Positions 42,571-51,316 of a stretch of 64,000 bases of DNA are shown here, one piece after another. Below the pieces are notes generated by a model. That model had not been told where the DNA came from, did no database searches, and saw only the letters and a program-made list of their open reading frames with translations. Source of the DNA: JAHBVH01 sp034432375 (GTDB lineage Bacteria > Chloroflexota > Anaerolineae > Caldilineales > Caldilineaceae); contig DAOUCA010000061.1 in the NCBI GenBank assembly GCA_034432375.1, forward strand, positions 1 to 64,000, given 5' to 3'. Numbering within the stretch: the stretch's first letter is position 1; each line of letters begins with the position of its first letter. Made by a program: the position numbers and the translations under genes.

Positions 42571-45500
42571 TTAGGCAATCTTCGCTTTGGCCTGCGCTAG
42601 ACGGTCAACAAACGCGTTCAACTTCATCTGCCGCGTATAGCGCAACATGTCGTCAAGCAGTGCCATGGTTGGGGCTTCCAATGCGCCAAGCCGAATGATA
42701 GCAAGCAGCACATCTACATACTCTTCCAACAGGCTGCGCTCGCCGGCAAAAGCCAATGCACGTTGCAAGAGATTGCGACGCCCCGCACTACCTGCGGAGT
42801 GCTCTACAATTTGTGCCAGTCCCAGCAATGCCTGGACATGGGTATAGGGGTAGAGATTGGCATGATCGTCCAATGCTTGCGCCAACAATGATTGCGCGGT
42901 CGTGCTTTCGCCACGTGCCAAGGCAACCAACCCCAGACCGATCGTCGCGCTGTTGTAATGGTTACGAAAAGAATCGAAATCCTGTAAAAAATCGGCCACT
43001 CGTTGAAAACGGCGCTCAGCTTCGGCAAGATGCCCCAGTTGCAGCGCAGAGAAGCCGCTGCCAATCCGCGGCCACATGCTGACCAACTCACCCGCACGGC
43101 CCTGTAAGGTACGATTCATCGCCAGGCTCTCTTCGTTGAGCGTATAACAGTGTGCCAGATCACCCCTCATACGTGCCGTCACCGCTAACTGGTGATAGGC
43201 GATACCGGCGATCGAGGGCTGATCGGTTTGGCGTGCGAGTTCGACGGCGGCTTCCAGGCAGTGGGTGGCATCATCCAATTGCCCCTGCACCAAGAGCGCC
43301 CAACCATACTCAAAGAGCGGTAAGACGGCGTGGACTGGTTCCATGGCAGCGAGGATCGTGGCAACCGGCTGGTTGACAACTGGAGCCGGTGGTTGATAGG
43401 GTGCCCATTGATCGCCCAACGGTTGGGTATCTGGCTGATAGATCGCTTGCCGCCGCCGAAAGAGATCGTGCATGAGGGCGGTGCCTCGTCCATCAGTAGC
43501 GAGATCGTCCCTATTGGTGCTGGCCAATGCTTTGATCAATTCGAGCAACAATTCGTTGCTTTCACGCTGCTGCCCCAATAGGCTCAGCATCGACGTTTGC
43601 CGACTATAGGCAGTAAGCAGCAGAGAACGATCCCCTTGAGCCTGTGCCCACTCCTGCAACTGACGGTAGGTAGTGGTAACGCCGACTGGATCAAAGAGAT
43701 TTTCGTAGGCGAGGCCACGACCTTGCAAAGCACGCCGGATCAAAGGGGCGGCTTTGGGGTCAGCCGGAGCAAAAAGTGTCAGTGCTTCGTCGAAGTGGGC
43801 AACCGCTTGGGGGAAGCCATAGGTGTGCAATAGACGTTCGCCAGCCAACAGACTATACTGGGCCACCAAGTCATTGGTGCTACTGCCTGATTGGCGGTAA
43901 TGGTAGGCAATTTCCCCTGGCATTTCGAGCGCCCGTCGCGATGCGGACAGTGCAGCCGCCACACGCAGATGTAATCGTCGTCGCTGTAGCACAGACATAT
44001 TTTCGTAGGCGACTTGGCGTACAATCTGATGGCTAAAGTCAATCCGTTCATCCGCGCGTTCGAGCATAAAGTTTCGTTGCAGCAAGATCTCCAACTCAGT
44101 CACCAGATCGGTGGCTGGATCGGCAGCCACCACTTGCTCAAGCAGATCGAGGCTAAAGTCGCGACCGATCACGGCACAGAGGTGGAGCAGATTGCGTGCC
44201 GGTGCTGGTAGGCGGCGTAGTCGTTCTAGAATAATTTCTTGTACACGCGGGTTTTGGGCCAACCCAAAGAACGCCCTGTTCCGTGCGCGCGCGCCAACTG
44301 GTTCGCCCTCGGTTGTGGAAGGGCGAAGAGCCACTGTCGATTGTATATATCCATCGGCAGCGATGTTGCCAGCCTGGCGTTCTTGAAGAGCACGCAACGC
44401 TTCGGTGGCGAAGAGAGGGTTGCCATCGGTGATTTCATAGAGCAATGGCACCAAATTGGCCACGGTCGCTTCCAGCGAAGCAAAGGCCGACCCTAACAGC
44501 GAAGTGGCCAAATGGGCAACTTCCCTTTGATCAAAGCGCTGTATCTGATGAATCACCTGCGGATTGGTGCGCCGTAGCGTGTGGATCAGCGTCTCCAACG
44601 CTTGGTTTTCTACCACTTCGCCGCTGCGATAGGCGAGCAACAGAAAGATCGAAAGTTGCGGTAATCGTTGTGCCAAACGGCCCAAGACAGCCAATGTTTC
44701 GCCATCGGCCCATTGGAGGTCATCAAGGAAAAAGAGCAGCGGACGAGCCTCAGCAAGCGAAGTAATCAGGGCAATCAGCCCGTTGATTAGTCGCTGGCGA
44801 TTTTCGTCGCTCTTCCCCAAGAGTTCAATGGCGGCCACGGGCAAGTCCGGCAAGCGATCTTGCAAACTGGGGGCTAGTTGAGCGAGTTGAGCAAGGCTGG
44901 CGCTGGGAAAGCCACGCAGCACGGCATCGGGTAAGGTATACAAAAAGCGGCCCAGACCATCAACCAGCGCGGCAAACGGGAGCTGTTGTTCCAAGGGTTG
45001 GCAAGTAGTGTGGATGACCGTTACTGTAGCATCGGCCATCTGTTGCAACAGATGATGGGCGAGATGTGTCTTCCCTACGCCTGCTTCACCATCCAAAAGC
45101 AGGAGCGAACCGTGCTTCTGTTTGGCCTGCTCCACACGTTGGGTCAGCAGTGTCAACTCCACCACGCGTCCGATAAACGGGGAAACATAGCCATCGGTAT
45201 CAAAGACATGAAGCGCTCGTTCCTCAGCAAACGTCAGCTGTTGGAAGGGAAGCTCGAGTTTGGTTGGTGTGATGGAATTCTCTGGGGTGAGTTGGCTCTT
45301 TGTGTATGCAGTAACGGTTGGTGCCACTGATTGTGGCCCGATCTCGCCGTTGAGGATCTGTTGGTGCCATGCCTGTGTCAGCGGACTGGGATCGGCCCCC
45401 AGCTCTTCCGCTAGCAGCGTGCGACAACGCTCATAGGTGAGCAAAGCCGAGGCGCTGTCGCCGGACTCGGCCTGATAGCGCATTAATGCTTGAAAGGCAT

Positions 45501-46176
45501 TTTCGCGCACAGCATCGCGGGTGATGATGCGACGGCAGGCAGCAATCGCGGCGGTATAGTTGCCTTGGCCTGCACGCAGAGCGGCCAGATGGAGGAGCGC
45601 AGTGAAATAACGCTCGCGCAGTTGTTCGCGTTCGCTTTGTGCCCAGTCGGCGTAGGGATCGCTTGTGAGATAATCATCTTGATAGAGATCGACCGCCGCG
45701 TCAAGCAACGCTTGCCGTTGTGCTGGATCGGTTTCCGCCTCGGCGCGATTGAGCAGCGCTACAAAGTGATCGACATCGAGCCAGATATCGGTGTGGCCAT
45801 AAAACGCATAGCCAGGCGCTTCAGTCACAATATATTTGGAAGGCGCACGGCTGCGGCGATCCGGCTCGAGGACATTGCGTAGGGCGTTGATGGCGCTGCG
45901 CAATGTGGTGGCGGCGGCGTGGGGGGTGCTATTGGGCCAAAGCAGATCGATCAGACGATCGGTGGAGACAGGGCGCGGCCGTTCGGTAATGAGGATCTTG
46001 AGCAGTTGACGCGCCTGACGGGTGTGCCAGTCACTCTCGGTGACAGTATGTGTATCGCGCACAACTTGCAATGTACCAAAGGTATAGAGTCGGATCGGTT
46101 GCTCAATCACATGGACGGTTGGAGTCGATGACGGCTGGGTGGCCGACAGGGGTGTACGTTGCGCTACGGTGGCCAT
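42571..46176 (-). CDS. BTAD-AAA-TPR transcriptional regulator (SARP/LAL-like, 1201 aa)
   Basis: A very large multidomain regulator. Residues about 28-130: OmpR-like winged helix (YTFGTLQVV, TLRSAINALRNVLEP). About 133-275: bacterial transcriptional activator domain of helical repeats (ERYFTALLHLAALRAGQGNYTAAI). About 330-700: STAND-type ATPase with Walker A DGEAGVGKTH (363-370) and Walker B LLFFLDDLQWAD (about 481). About 720-1195: TPR-like helices. It probably binds DNA at promoters and is switched by nucleotide and a ligand sensed by the repeats. The ATG at 46176 has only a weak AGAAAG site; TTG at 46206 is the alternative. Stop overlaps the queG start region by 2 nt spacing. Confidence 0.9.
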   Translation of the reverse strand: MATVAQRTPLSATQPSSTPTVHVIEQPIRLYTFGTLQVVRDTHTVTESDWHTRQARQLLKILITERPRPVSTDRLIDLLWPNSTPHAAATTLRSAINALRNVLEPDRRSRAPSKYIVTEAPGYAFYGHTDIWLDVDHFVALLNRAEAETDPAQRQALLDAAVDLYQDDYLTSDPYADWAQSEREQLRERYFTALLHLAALRAGQGNYTAAIAACRRIITRDAVRENAFQALMRYQAESGDSASALLTYERCRTLLAEELGADPSPLTQAWHQQILNGEIGPQSVAPTVTAYTKSQLTPENSITPTKLELPFQQLTFAEERALHVFDTDGYVSPFIGRVVELTLLTQRVEQAKQKHGSLLLLDGEAGVGKTHLAHHLLQQMADATVTVIHTTCQPLEQQLPFAALVDGLGRFLYTLPDAVLRGFPSASLAQLAQLAPSLQDRLPDLPVAAIELLGKSDENRQRLINGLIALITSLAEARPLLFFLDDLQWADGETLAVLGRLAQRLPQLSIFLLLAYRSGEVVENQALETLIHTLRRTNPQVIHQIQRFDQREVAHLATSLLGSAFASLEATVANLVPLLYEITDGNPLFATEALRALQERQAGNIAADGYIQSTVALRPSTTEGEPVGARARNRAFFGLAQNPRVQEIILERLRRLPAPARNLLHLCAVIGRDFSLDLLEQVVAADPATDLVTELEILLQRNFMLERADERIDFSHQIVRQVAYENMSVLQRRRLHLRVAAALSASRRALEMPGEIAYHYRQSGSSTNDLVAQYSLLAGERLLHTYGFPQAVAHFDEALTLFAPADPKAAPLIRRALQGRGLAYENLFDPVGVTTTYRQLQEWAQAQGDRSLLLTAYSRQTSMLSLLGQQRESNELLLELIKALASTNRDDLATDGRGTALMHDLFRRRQAIYQPDTQPLGDQWAPYQPPAPVVNQPVATILAAMEPVHAVLPLFEYGWALLVQGQLDDATHCLEAAVELARQTDQPSIAGIAYHQLAVTARMRGDLAHCYTLNEESLAMNRTLQGRAGELVSMWPRIGSGFSALQLGHLAEAERRFQRVADFLQDFDSFRNHYNSATIGLGLVALARGESTTAQSLLAQALDDHANLYPYTHVQALLGLAQIVEHSAGSAGRRNLLQRALAFAGERSLLEEYVDVLLAIIRLGALEAPTMALLDDMLRYTRQMKLNAFVDRLAQAKAKIA

Positions 46177-46422
46177 AAACTTTCTGTTGAGATCAGATAT
46201 CCACAAGAATTACGCAATTCGCGCTTGCGGTACAGTGAAACGTAGTCCACTTACTCAGCGTGTTGCGTAGGCGCTGAACAACAGTACATACGTTCAACCT
46301 ATTTTGCCCTTAGTATACGATAAACGCAAATGGGTGAGCCACAGCGGCTTCTACAGGGATCCCTTTCAGTTTGGGGCGAACGTAAGGAGTGAACCTAAAA
46401 GCAATGGCTAAATCATTCTTAC

Positions 46423-46923
46423 CTACTCAGCGCTCTGCAGCACGTTGACGCCCCACTCATAGACCAACTTCCCACCATTCCATCCACTCGCAAAGACCAG
46501 AACAATGACGAGCACGAAGAGCAGCGTGAGCCAAAGACGGGCATTAGGATCGCACAAGAGTTCAACGATGGGCGGCTGCTCATCCATTGTGTTGACTCTA
46601 TGCCGGGAGCGCGGGCGCGCTTTGCCCTGTAACCACCAACGATAGAGTAAAAATCCACAGAGTGCCCACAGCGCAAATCCGGTTGTCACATGCCAATTGA
46701 GAATCGCGCGGTAGGGTGCTTGCGGCGGCAGACCGCTTTGGGCCAACAGACCGGTGAGAATAGCAACGCCATTGCCGATCCACCCCAATAGAAGCGGCCA
46801 CCAGGTAAGGATTCGCAAAATATCATGCTGCCGCCAATAGAGATGAAGCAATCCAGCGGCACAGGCGAGCAAGAGCAGCGCAATCGGAAAGTGAACTGTC
46901 GCAGGATGGAGATTGGTTGGCAT
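46423..46923 (-). CDS. DUF2231 family membrane protein
   Basis: A 166-residue polytopic membrane protein with MPTNLHPATVHFPIALLLLA at its start, the family signature with a His that may bind heme or metal (HPATVHFP). Four or five hydrophobic segments follow: LLLLACAAGLLHLYW, WWPLLLGWIGNGVAIL, TTGFALWALCGFLLY and LWLTLLFVLVIVLVFA. The second conserved His is in NWHVTTG. DUF2231 proteins are often near c-type cytochromes or copper proteins; the neighbours here are msrPQ across a divergent gap. ATG at 46923 is taken, though GTG at 46941 is possible because neither has a clear ribosome site. Confidence 0.82.
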   Translation of the reverse strand: MPTNLHPATVHFPIALLLLACAAGLLHLYWRQHDILRILTWWPLLLGWIGNGVAILTGLLAQSGLPPQAPYRAILNWHVTTGFALWALCGFLLYRWWLQGKARPRSRHRVNTMDEQPPIVELLCDPNARLWLTLLFVLVIVLVFASGWNGGKLVYEWGVNVLQSAE

Positions 46924-47247
46924 AGCTGTAAAGAAACTCACGGCAATCTATTAATAGGTGGGGTAACGTTAGCTTATGGATGACTGATGACTGATGATTG
47001 ATGATTGATGACTGATGACTGATAAAGACAAACTCAGTACTATTATCGATTGTTTTTCATGCTGTTTATAGAGATAGTTGGATTGAATATCTGTGCAATC
47101 GTTACATTTCAGCGTAATTGTCTTGTAATATTCTCTTAATGCCAAATTCATAGCGAACTGATACGCTTGGCAGTAGCATAATCTGTGGAAGAAAACGCTG
47201 GTCCGCCTGGTTTTGGATGGCTAGCTTTACTAAAGGGAGCGCTCATC
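46924..47247. other. 324-bp divergent intergenic region with a 7-bp word array
   Basis: 46976-47029 is a tandem array of TGACTGA and TGATTGA words, about seven units. The remainder, about 47040-47140, is A/T-rich and probably holds the msrPQ promoter, but no box pair is convincing. AAGGGAG at 47234 is the ribosome site for msrP. Confidence 0.7.
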
Positions 47248-48240
47248 ATGGTTAAGATTTCACCGTCCGAGATTACACCGGAACACGTTTTTCTATCGCG
47301 ACGCAAGTTTATGGTTGGAGTTGGCTCACTGGCGGTGGGTGCGGTTGCCTTGAGCGCCTGTGCCGGTGCACCGGTCGTCGATGATGGCAGCCCGATAACG
47401 GCGGAGCGGTTGGAGCCGGCAGAAGCACCGACCGCGTTGGCCCACGAAGAACCGGTTGCCGGGGCCACCACCGATGAATTGGGGGATCCGCTCAACAGCT
47501 TTCAAGAGATTACGAATTACAATAACTATTATGAATTTTCGACCGATAAGAGCTCTGTCAATCCACTCTCCAAAAATTTTAACACCTTGCCGTGGAGCAT
47601 AGAGGTCGCTGGGCTGGTGAATAAGCCGACCACTTTTGCCCTCGAAGATATTCTACAGAAGTTTACACAGGAAGAACGGATCTATCGCCTGCGCTGTGTC
47701 GAAGCCTGGTCGATGGTAATTCCGTGGGTTGGCTTTTCGGTGGGCGATCTATTAAAAGAGGTGGAGCCAAAATCAGAGGCGAAGTATGTCAAGTTTACCA
47801 CTGTTATGCGCCCGGAAGAGATGCCCGGTCAGCAAGGCCGTACCGCGATTGATTATCCGTATATTGAAGGCTTGCGCATCGACGAAGCGATGAATCCCTT
47901 AGCAACCTTTGCCACCGGTATGTATGGCAAGCCGCTGGTGCCCGCTAATGGGGCCCCCTTCCGGCTGGTGGTGCCCTGGAAGTATGGCTTCAAGAGCATC
48001 AAGAGCATCGTCAAGATCGAGCTGACCGACGAGATGCCCGTCTCGACATGGATGAAAGCAGCCTCGAATGAGTACGGCTTCTATGCCAATGTCAACCCAG
48101 ATGTCAACCATCCCCGTTGGTCACAGGCGACAGAACGGCGGATTGGCGAAGGCGGTCGGCGGGATACGCTGCCCTTTAATGGCTATGCCGACGAAGTAGC
48201 TGCGCTCTATGATGGGATGGATCTACGGGAGAATTTCTAA
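47248..48240 (+). CDS. msrP: Protein-methionine-sulfoxide reductase catalytic subunit MsrP (molybdoenzyme)
   Basis: A 330-residue extracytoplasmic molybdoenzyme that reduces oxidised methionine in exported proteins. A Tat signal SRRKFMVG (RR at 18-19) is followed by a hydrophobic segment and LSAC at 35-38, which also reads as a lipobox, so the enzyme may be a Tat-exported lipoprotein. The molybdenum-ligand Cys is in LRCVEAWSM (C150). The conserved VPWKYGFKSIKSIVKI and NPDVNHPRWSQATERR stretches identify MsrP (YedY). AAGGGAG precedes the ATG at 47248. The stop overlaps the msrQ ATG by one nucleotide. Confidence 0.96.
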   Translation: MVKISPSEITPEHVFLSRRKFMVGVGSLAVGAVALSACAGAPVVDDGSPITAERLEPAEAPTALAHEEPVAGATTDELGDPLNSFQEITNYNNYYEFSTDKSSVNPLSKNFNTLPWSIEVAGLVNKPTTFALEDILQKFTQEERIYRLRCVEAWSMVIPWVGFSVGDLLKEVEPKSEAKYVKFTTVMRPEEMPGQQGRTAIDYPYIEGLRIDEAMNPLATFATGMYGKPLVPANGAPFRLVVPWKYGFKSIKSIVKIELTDEMPVSTWMKAASNEYGFYANVNPDVNHPRWSQATERRIGEGGRRDTLPFNGYADEVAALYDGMDLRENF

Positions 48241-48944
48241 TGACAACCAGCACTTCCCCTTTGCTTGCCAATCCCGTAATCGCTTATGCGCGGAAACATT
48301 GGGTCTGGATTTTGGCCAATATCGGTGGGCTAATTCCCTTGGCCTTGATTATCTGGGGCTACAACAGTTGGATCGATCCCGTGGGCGAGATGACCTCACG
48401 CACCGGCAGCGCCGCCATTTTGATGTTGATTGCCTCGCTAGCAGTGACGCCGATTAATACCGTTTTGGGATGGCGACAGATCATTCCTGCCCGTAAACCG
48501 TTGGGGCTCTATGCCTTTCTTTATGCGTCGCTCCATCTGCTCAACTTTGTTGGGATCGACTACGGCTTTAGCCTGCGTGCTTTTCTCGATGATGCACTTT
48601 TGCAGAAGCGTTATATGATCGTCGGCTTTAGCGCCTTTTTTATCTTGCTGCCGCTGGCGCTTACCTCGACCAAGTGGTCGATGAAACGTCTGGGTCGCAA
48701 CTGGAAACGGTTGCATCAACTAGCCTATGTGGCGGGGATTCTAGCCGTCTTGCACTACTTGTGGCTCGTCAAGATCGACATCACCAATCCGGTTATTTAT
48801 GGCGTGATCCTCACGGTGCTTTTGGTTCTGCGTATTACGCCTGTCCGCAAATTCTTTAGCGGCTTACGCATGAAATCACCCGCAAAACGCCAACCGGTGC
48901 CCCGCAAAGGCACGGTGAAAGCACCGATGAGTGCCGAAGGCTAG
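48240..48944 (+). CDS. msrQ: Heme-binding membrane subunit MsrQ
   Basis: A 234-residue ferric-reductase-fold membrane protein that passes electrons from the quinone pool or flavin reductase to MsrP. Six hydrophobic segments are visible, from VWILANIGGLIPLALIIWGY to VIYGVILTVLLVLRI. Heme ligand histidines lie in LYASLHLLNF and in LHQLAYVAGILAVLHYLW. GRNWKRLHQLAY is characteristic. The coding region starts within the msrP stop (TAATG), a textbook translational coupling. The C-terminal tail is basic. Confidence 0.95.
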   Translation: MTTSTSPLLANPVIAYARKHWVWILANIGGLIPLALIIWGYNSWIDPVGEMTSRTGSAAILMLIASLAVTPINTVLGWRQIIPARKPLGLYAFLYASLHLLNFVGIDYGFSLRAFLDDALLQKRYMIVGFSAFFILLPLALTSTKWSMKRLGRNWKRLHQLAYVAGILAVLHYLWLVKIDITNPVIYGVILTVLLVLRITPVRKFFSGLRMKSPAKRQPVPRKGTVKAPMSAEG

Positions 48945-49249
48945 AGTCTGATTGTTTATCGGCTTGTCATTCCGTAGAAGAACAAATCTGCGAGAGCCTC
49001 CAAATTCGGCAAGCCGCAGGCACTTAGGCCATTCCGCAGAAATAATTATCCACGAAGCGCACGAAGAGACACGAAGAAAAGACAAAGCTTCGTGTCTCTT
49101 CGTGAAACTTCGTGGATTGGTTAAATTTTGGATTGGCCTTAGAGCGTGACAGGTCTAAAACGGTTGCATAATTACCACAAATCTACGTGATGCGTATTGC
49201 GTGAACTCCTACGGTAGGAGTTCACGCAATACGCATCACGTTTTATATT
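48945..49249. other. 305-bp intergenic region with two hairpin repeats
   Basis: 49051-49128 is a hairpin with ATCCACGAAGCGCACGAAG and CTTCGTGAAACTTCGTGGAT arms (internal GACACGAAG / CTTCGTGTC). 49185-49241 is a 57-bp palindrome described separately. There is no gene. Confidence 0.8.
49185..49241. repeat. 57-bp perfect palindrome of the CGTATTGCGTG family
   Basis: Arms 49185-49212 (ACGTGATGCGTATTGCGTGA...) and 49214-49241 are exactly complementary over 28 bp around a single G. It is the most intact copy of the family, located between the convergent msrQ and aspS genes, with a TTTT run on the plus-strand side. Confidence 0.95.
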
Positions 49250-50569
49250 CTACGGCACCAGCCGCCCCATATCGCGCGGAAATAGGGTCGTCTCCCGCAG
49301 ATTGCTCGCCCCCGTCAGTTGCATCAGCAGCCGCTCCAACCCAATCGCAAAGCCCCCGTGCGGCGGCATCCCAAAGCGAAAAGTCTCCAAATAGGTTTCA
49401 AAGGGCGCGGTTGACAGTTGCCGGTCTGCGAGCGCCGCCAGATAATCACCATAGCGATGGAGCCGTTGCCCACCTGTCACCAACTCCATGCCGCGGAAGA
49501 GCAGGTCAAAGGAGTTGGAATAAGCCGGGCGCGTTGGATCGGCATGGGTGTAGAAGGGGCGCTTGCTCATGGGATAGCCGGTGACAAAGAGAAAGTCGCT
49601 GCCATGCTCGGTTTGCGCCCACTCGCCAAGCCAACGCTCTTCTTGTGGGGAAAGATCTGGCTCGTTGCGCTCATCGATGCCCTGTTGTTGGGCATGTAGC
49701 TCGAAGACAAGCTGTTTGGCTTCACTAAAGTGCAGGTGGGGGATCTCTTCTAGAATCATGGGCAACGTAGCCCCGACCAGCGCCAATTCTGCCCCACATT
49801 TCTCCTCCAGGCTACCAAAGATATGGGCCAACACATTGCGCAGCAGCCGCATCACCGTGAAGTGATCTTCAATAAAGCCAAACTCGATATCCATGCTCAC
49901 ATATTCGCTCAAGTGACGCGCCGTGGCGTGTGGTTCGGCCCGAAAGACCGGCCCGATCTCAAAGACCCGTTCAAAGACGCCGACCATGATCTGCTTGTAA
50001 AATTGCGGACTCTGCGCCAGATAAGCCGGTCCACCAAAGTAGTCGACCGCAAAGACGTTGGCCCCGCTTTCCGTCGCCGAGGCGACAAACTTGGGTGTCT
50101 GAATTTCGGTAAATTCCTGGCTTGTTAAATATTCCCGAAAAGCCGCCATGACGCGCGCTTGCAGCTTAAAGACTGCACGCCGCGCCGGGTGACGGTTGGT
50201 CACCACAGCGTGATCGAGCAGCACCGGCAACTGCGCCTTGATCTCGCGCTTGCTGATGACCACCGGTAGTGGTTCAGTCACCGGAGTCAGCACCTCAATC
50301 TGCGGCTCTTGCAACTCAACGCCCCCAGGTGCCTGCGCCGACGCCACCACCAGCCCTTCCAGCGCAATCACCGTCTCCGACTGCAATTCGCAGTTTGTCA
50401 ACGGTGCCAGAGCGTCTTCATTCTCCGTCACCGCCTGCACGGTGCCCCAGCCGTCGCGCAAAATCAGAAAATTTACGCCCCCCATCCGTCGCACCGTGTG
50501 CAACCAGCCCTGTAGGCGCACCTGCTGCCCCACATACTCCTTCACCTCAACTGTGCGTATCCGTTCCAT
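49250..50569 (-). CDS. aspS: Aspartyl-tRNA synthetase, archaeal/non-discriminating type
   Basis: A 439-residue class II synthetase. An OB-fold anticodon domain (about 1-110; GWLHTVRRMGGVNFLILRD) precedes the catalytic core. Motif 2 is FRAEPHATARHLSEY followed by DIEFGFIED, which matches archaeal-type AspRS rather than AsnRS (which has FRAE..S.T.RHLAEF). Motif 3 is GFAIGLERLLMQLTG, with a C-terminal NLRETTLFPRDMGRLVP. The short length, without the GAD insertion of bacterial AspRS, supports a non-discriminating enzyme that also charges tRNA-Asn for GatCAB. The ATG at 50569 has AAAGGA 8 nt upstream. A T-box leader precedes it. Confidence 0.9.
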   Translation of the reverse strand: MERIRTVEVKEYVGQQVRLQGWLHTVRRMGGVNFLILRDGWGTVQAVTENEDALAPLTNCELQSETVIALEGLVVASAQAPGGVELQEPQIEVLTPVTEPLPVVISKREIKAQLPVLLDHAVVTNRHPARRAVFKLQARVMAAFREYLTSQEFTEIQTPKFVASATESGANVFAVDYFGGPAYLAQSPQFYKQIMVGVFERVFEIGPVFRAEPHATARHLSEYVSMDIEFGFIEDHFTVMRLLRNVLAHIFGSLEEKCGAELALVGATLPMILEEIPHLHFSEAKQLVFELHAQQQGIDERNEPDLSPQEERWLGEWAQTEHGSDFLFVTGYPMSKRPFYTHADPTRPAYSNSFDLLFRGMELVTGGQRLHRYGDYLAALADRQLSTAPFETYLETFRFGMPPHGGFAIGLERLLMQLTGASNLRETTLFPRDMGRLVP

Positions 50570-50596
50570 GATCTCCATCCTTTCGTCATCGGTCAT

Positions 50597-50640
50597 TGGG
50601 CATTCACAATTGGCAATTCACCATTTACAATTCGCATTTT
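50597..50640. repeat. A/T-rich word array before aspS (CAATTGGCAATTCACC)
   Basis: CATTCACAATTGGCAATTCACCATTTACAATTCGC words lie between the T-box terminator and the aspS start. The same words occur in frame in the molybdopterin dehydrogenase and at 62035-62098. Confidence 0.8.
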
Positions 50641-50644
50641 CCCC

Positions 50645-51010
50645 AATACAAAAAGCCCCCGTCCTCAAAAGGAGGACGAGGGCCTGATCAGCCACATCGT
50701 GGTACCACCACCATTCGCGCGCCAGTTACCCAGCAACGCCTCTGTCGGTTCGGCTGGGACAACCCCAGATTAAACCGCTGCGCGTTAGCGGGCGCAACCC
50801 GGACCCGACTACTAGTGCTTTCTTGTATCTAAAATTCTCTGTTCCCGTTGGGCCAACAACCGAATTTTTAGATAGAATCTAATCCACACGTTCCCCGGTC
50901 AGCTCAAGGGGGTCACAATCACAGGACCGATGACCATCTTCGCAGCCGTTTGCGCATTTGCTCTGTTCCCAGGGCAACCGCAAGGTAGATGGCTCTCTGA
51001 CATCGGCAGG
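50645..51010 (-). promoter_or_regulatory. T-box riboswitch of aspS
   Basis: On the minus strand a leader with CAGAGAG (about 50993, stem I K-turn region), whose flanks pair as CCGATG/CATCGG and CCATCT/AGATGG. It ends with the T-box proper GGTGGTACCACG (about 50709-50698), where TGGT can bind the tRNA ACCA end. GAC at 50914-50912 in GTGACCCCCTTGAG is a candidate aspartate specifier, with low confidence. The antiterminator competes with the terminator at 50650-50684. Uncharged tRNA would raise aspS expression. Confidence 0.85.
50650..50684 (-). terminator. T-box-controlled intrinsic terminator of the aspS leader
   Basis: Minus-strand stem GCCCTCGTCCTC / GAGGACGGGGGC with a CTTTT loop, followed by TTTTT. 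Confidence 0.93.
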
Positions 51011-51114
51011 ACCGGATTGCCTGTCCCTATCAACGCTTTATGCACTATGTCGGCGAACATTTACTGTGCCATTGGGCAATAAGTGAATGTGCGCTGCAAA
51101 ATTTGTTAAGAGCA

Positions 51115-51143
51115 AGGGTATCATAGTCGGCGGGCCATGTCAA
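51115..51143 (-). promoter_or_regulatory. Candidate promoter of the aspS leader
   Basis: Perfect -35 TTGACA (51143-51138), 17-nt spacer, -10 TACCCT (51120-51115), which is poor. The inferred start near 51108 gives a leader of about 540 nt containing the T-box. Confidence 0.5.
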
Positions 51144-51316
51144 GGGACTAAATTTTTTGGCAGTGCACTCGCCAACTTTGTGCCAATGCGTTAAAACGCA
51201 TTTTTGCATATCAGCCACCCATTTATGAAGGTTAAGAATTGAATTCGGTAGAAGCGGGGGGTGAGCTTGTCGAAGCCGCAGCGGGTTCGTTTACCGAAAC
51301 CTTTGTTTAGCCTTCA

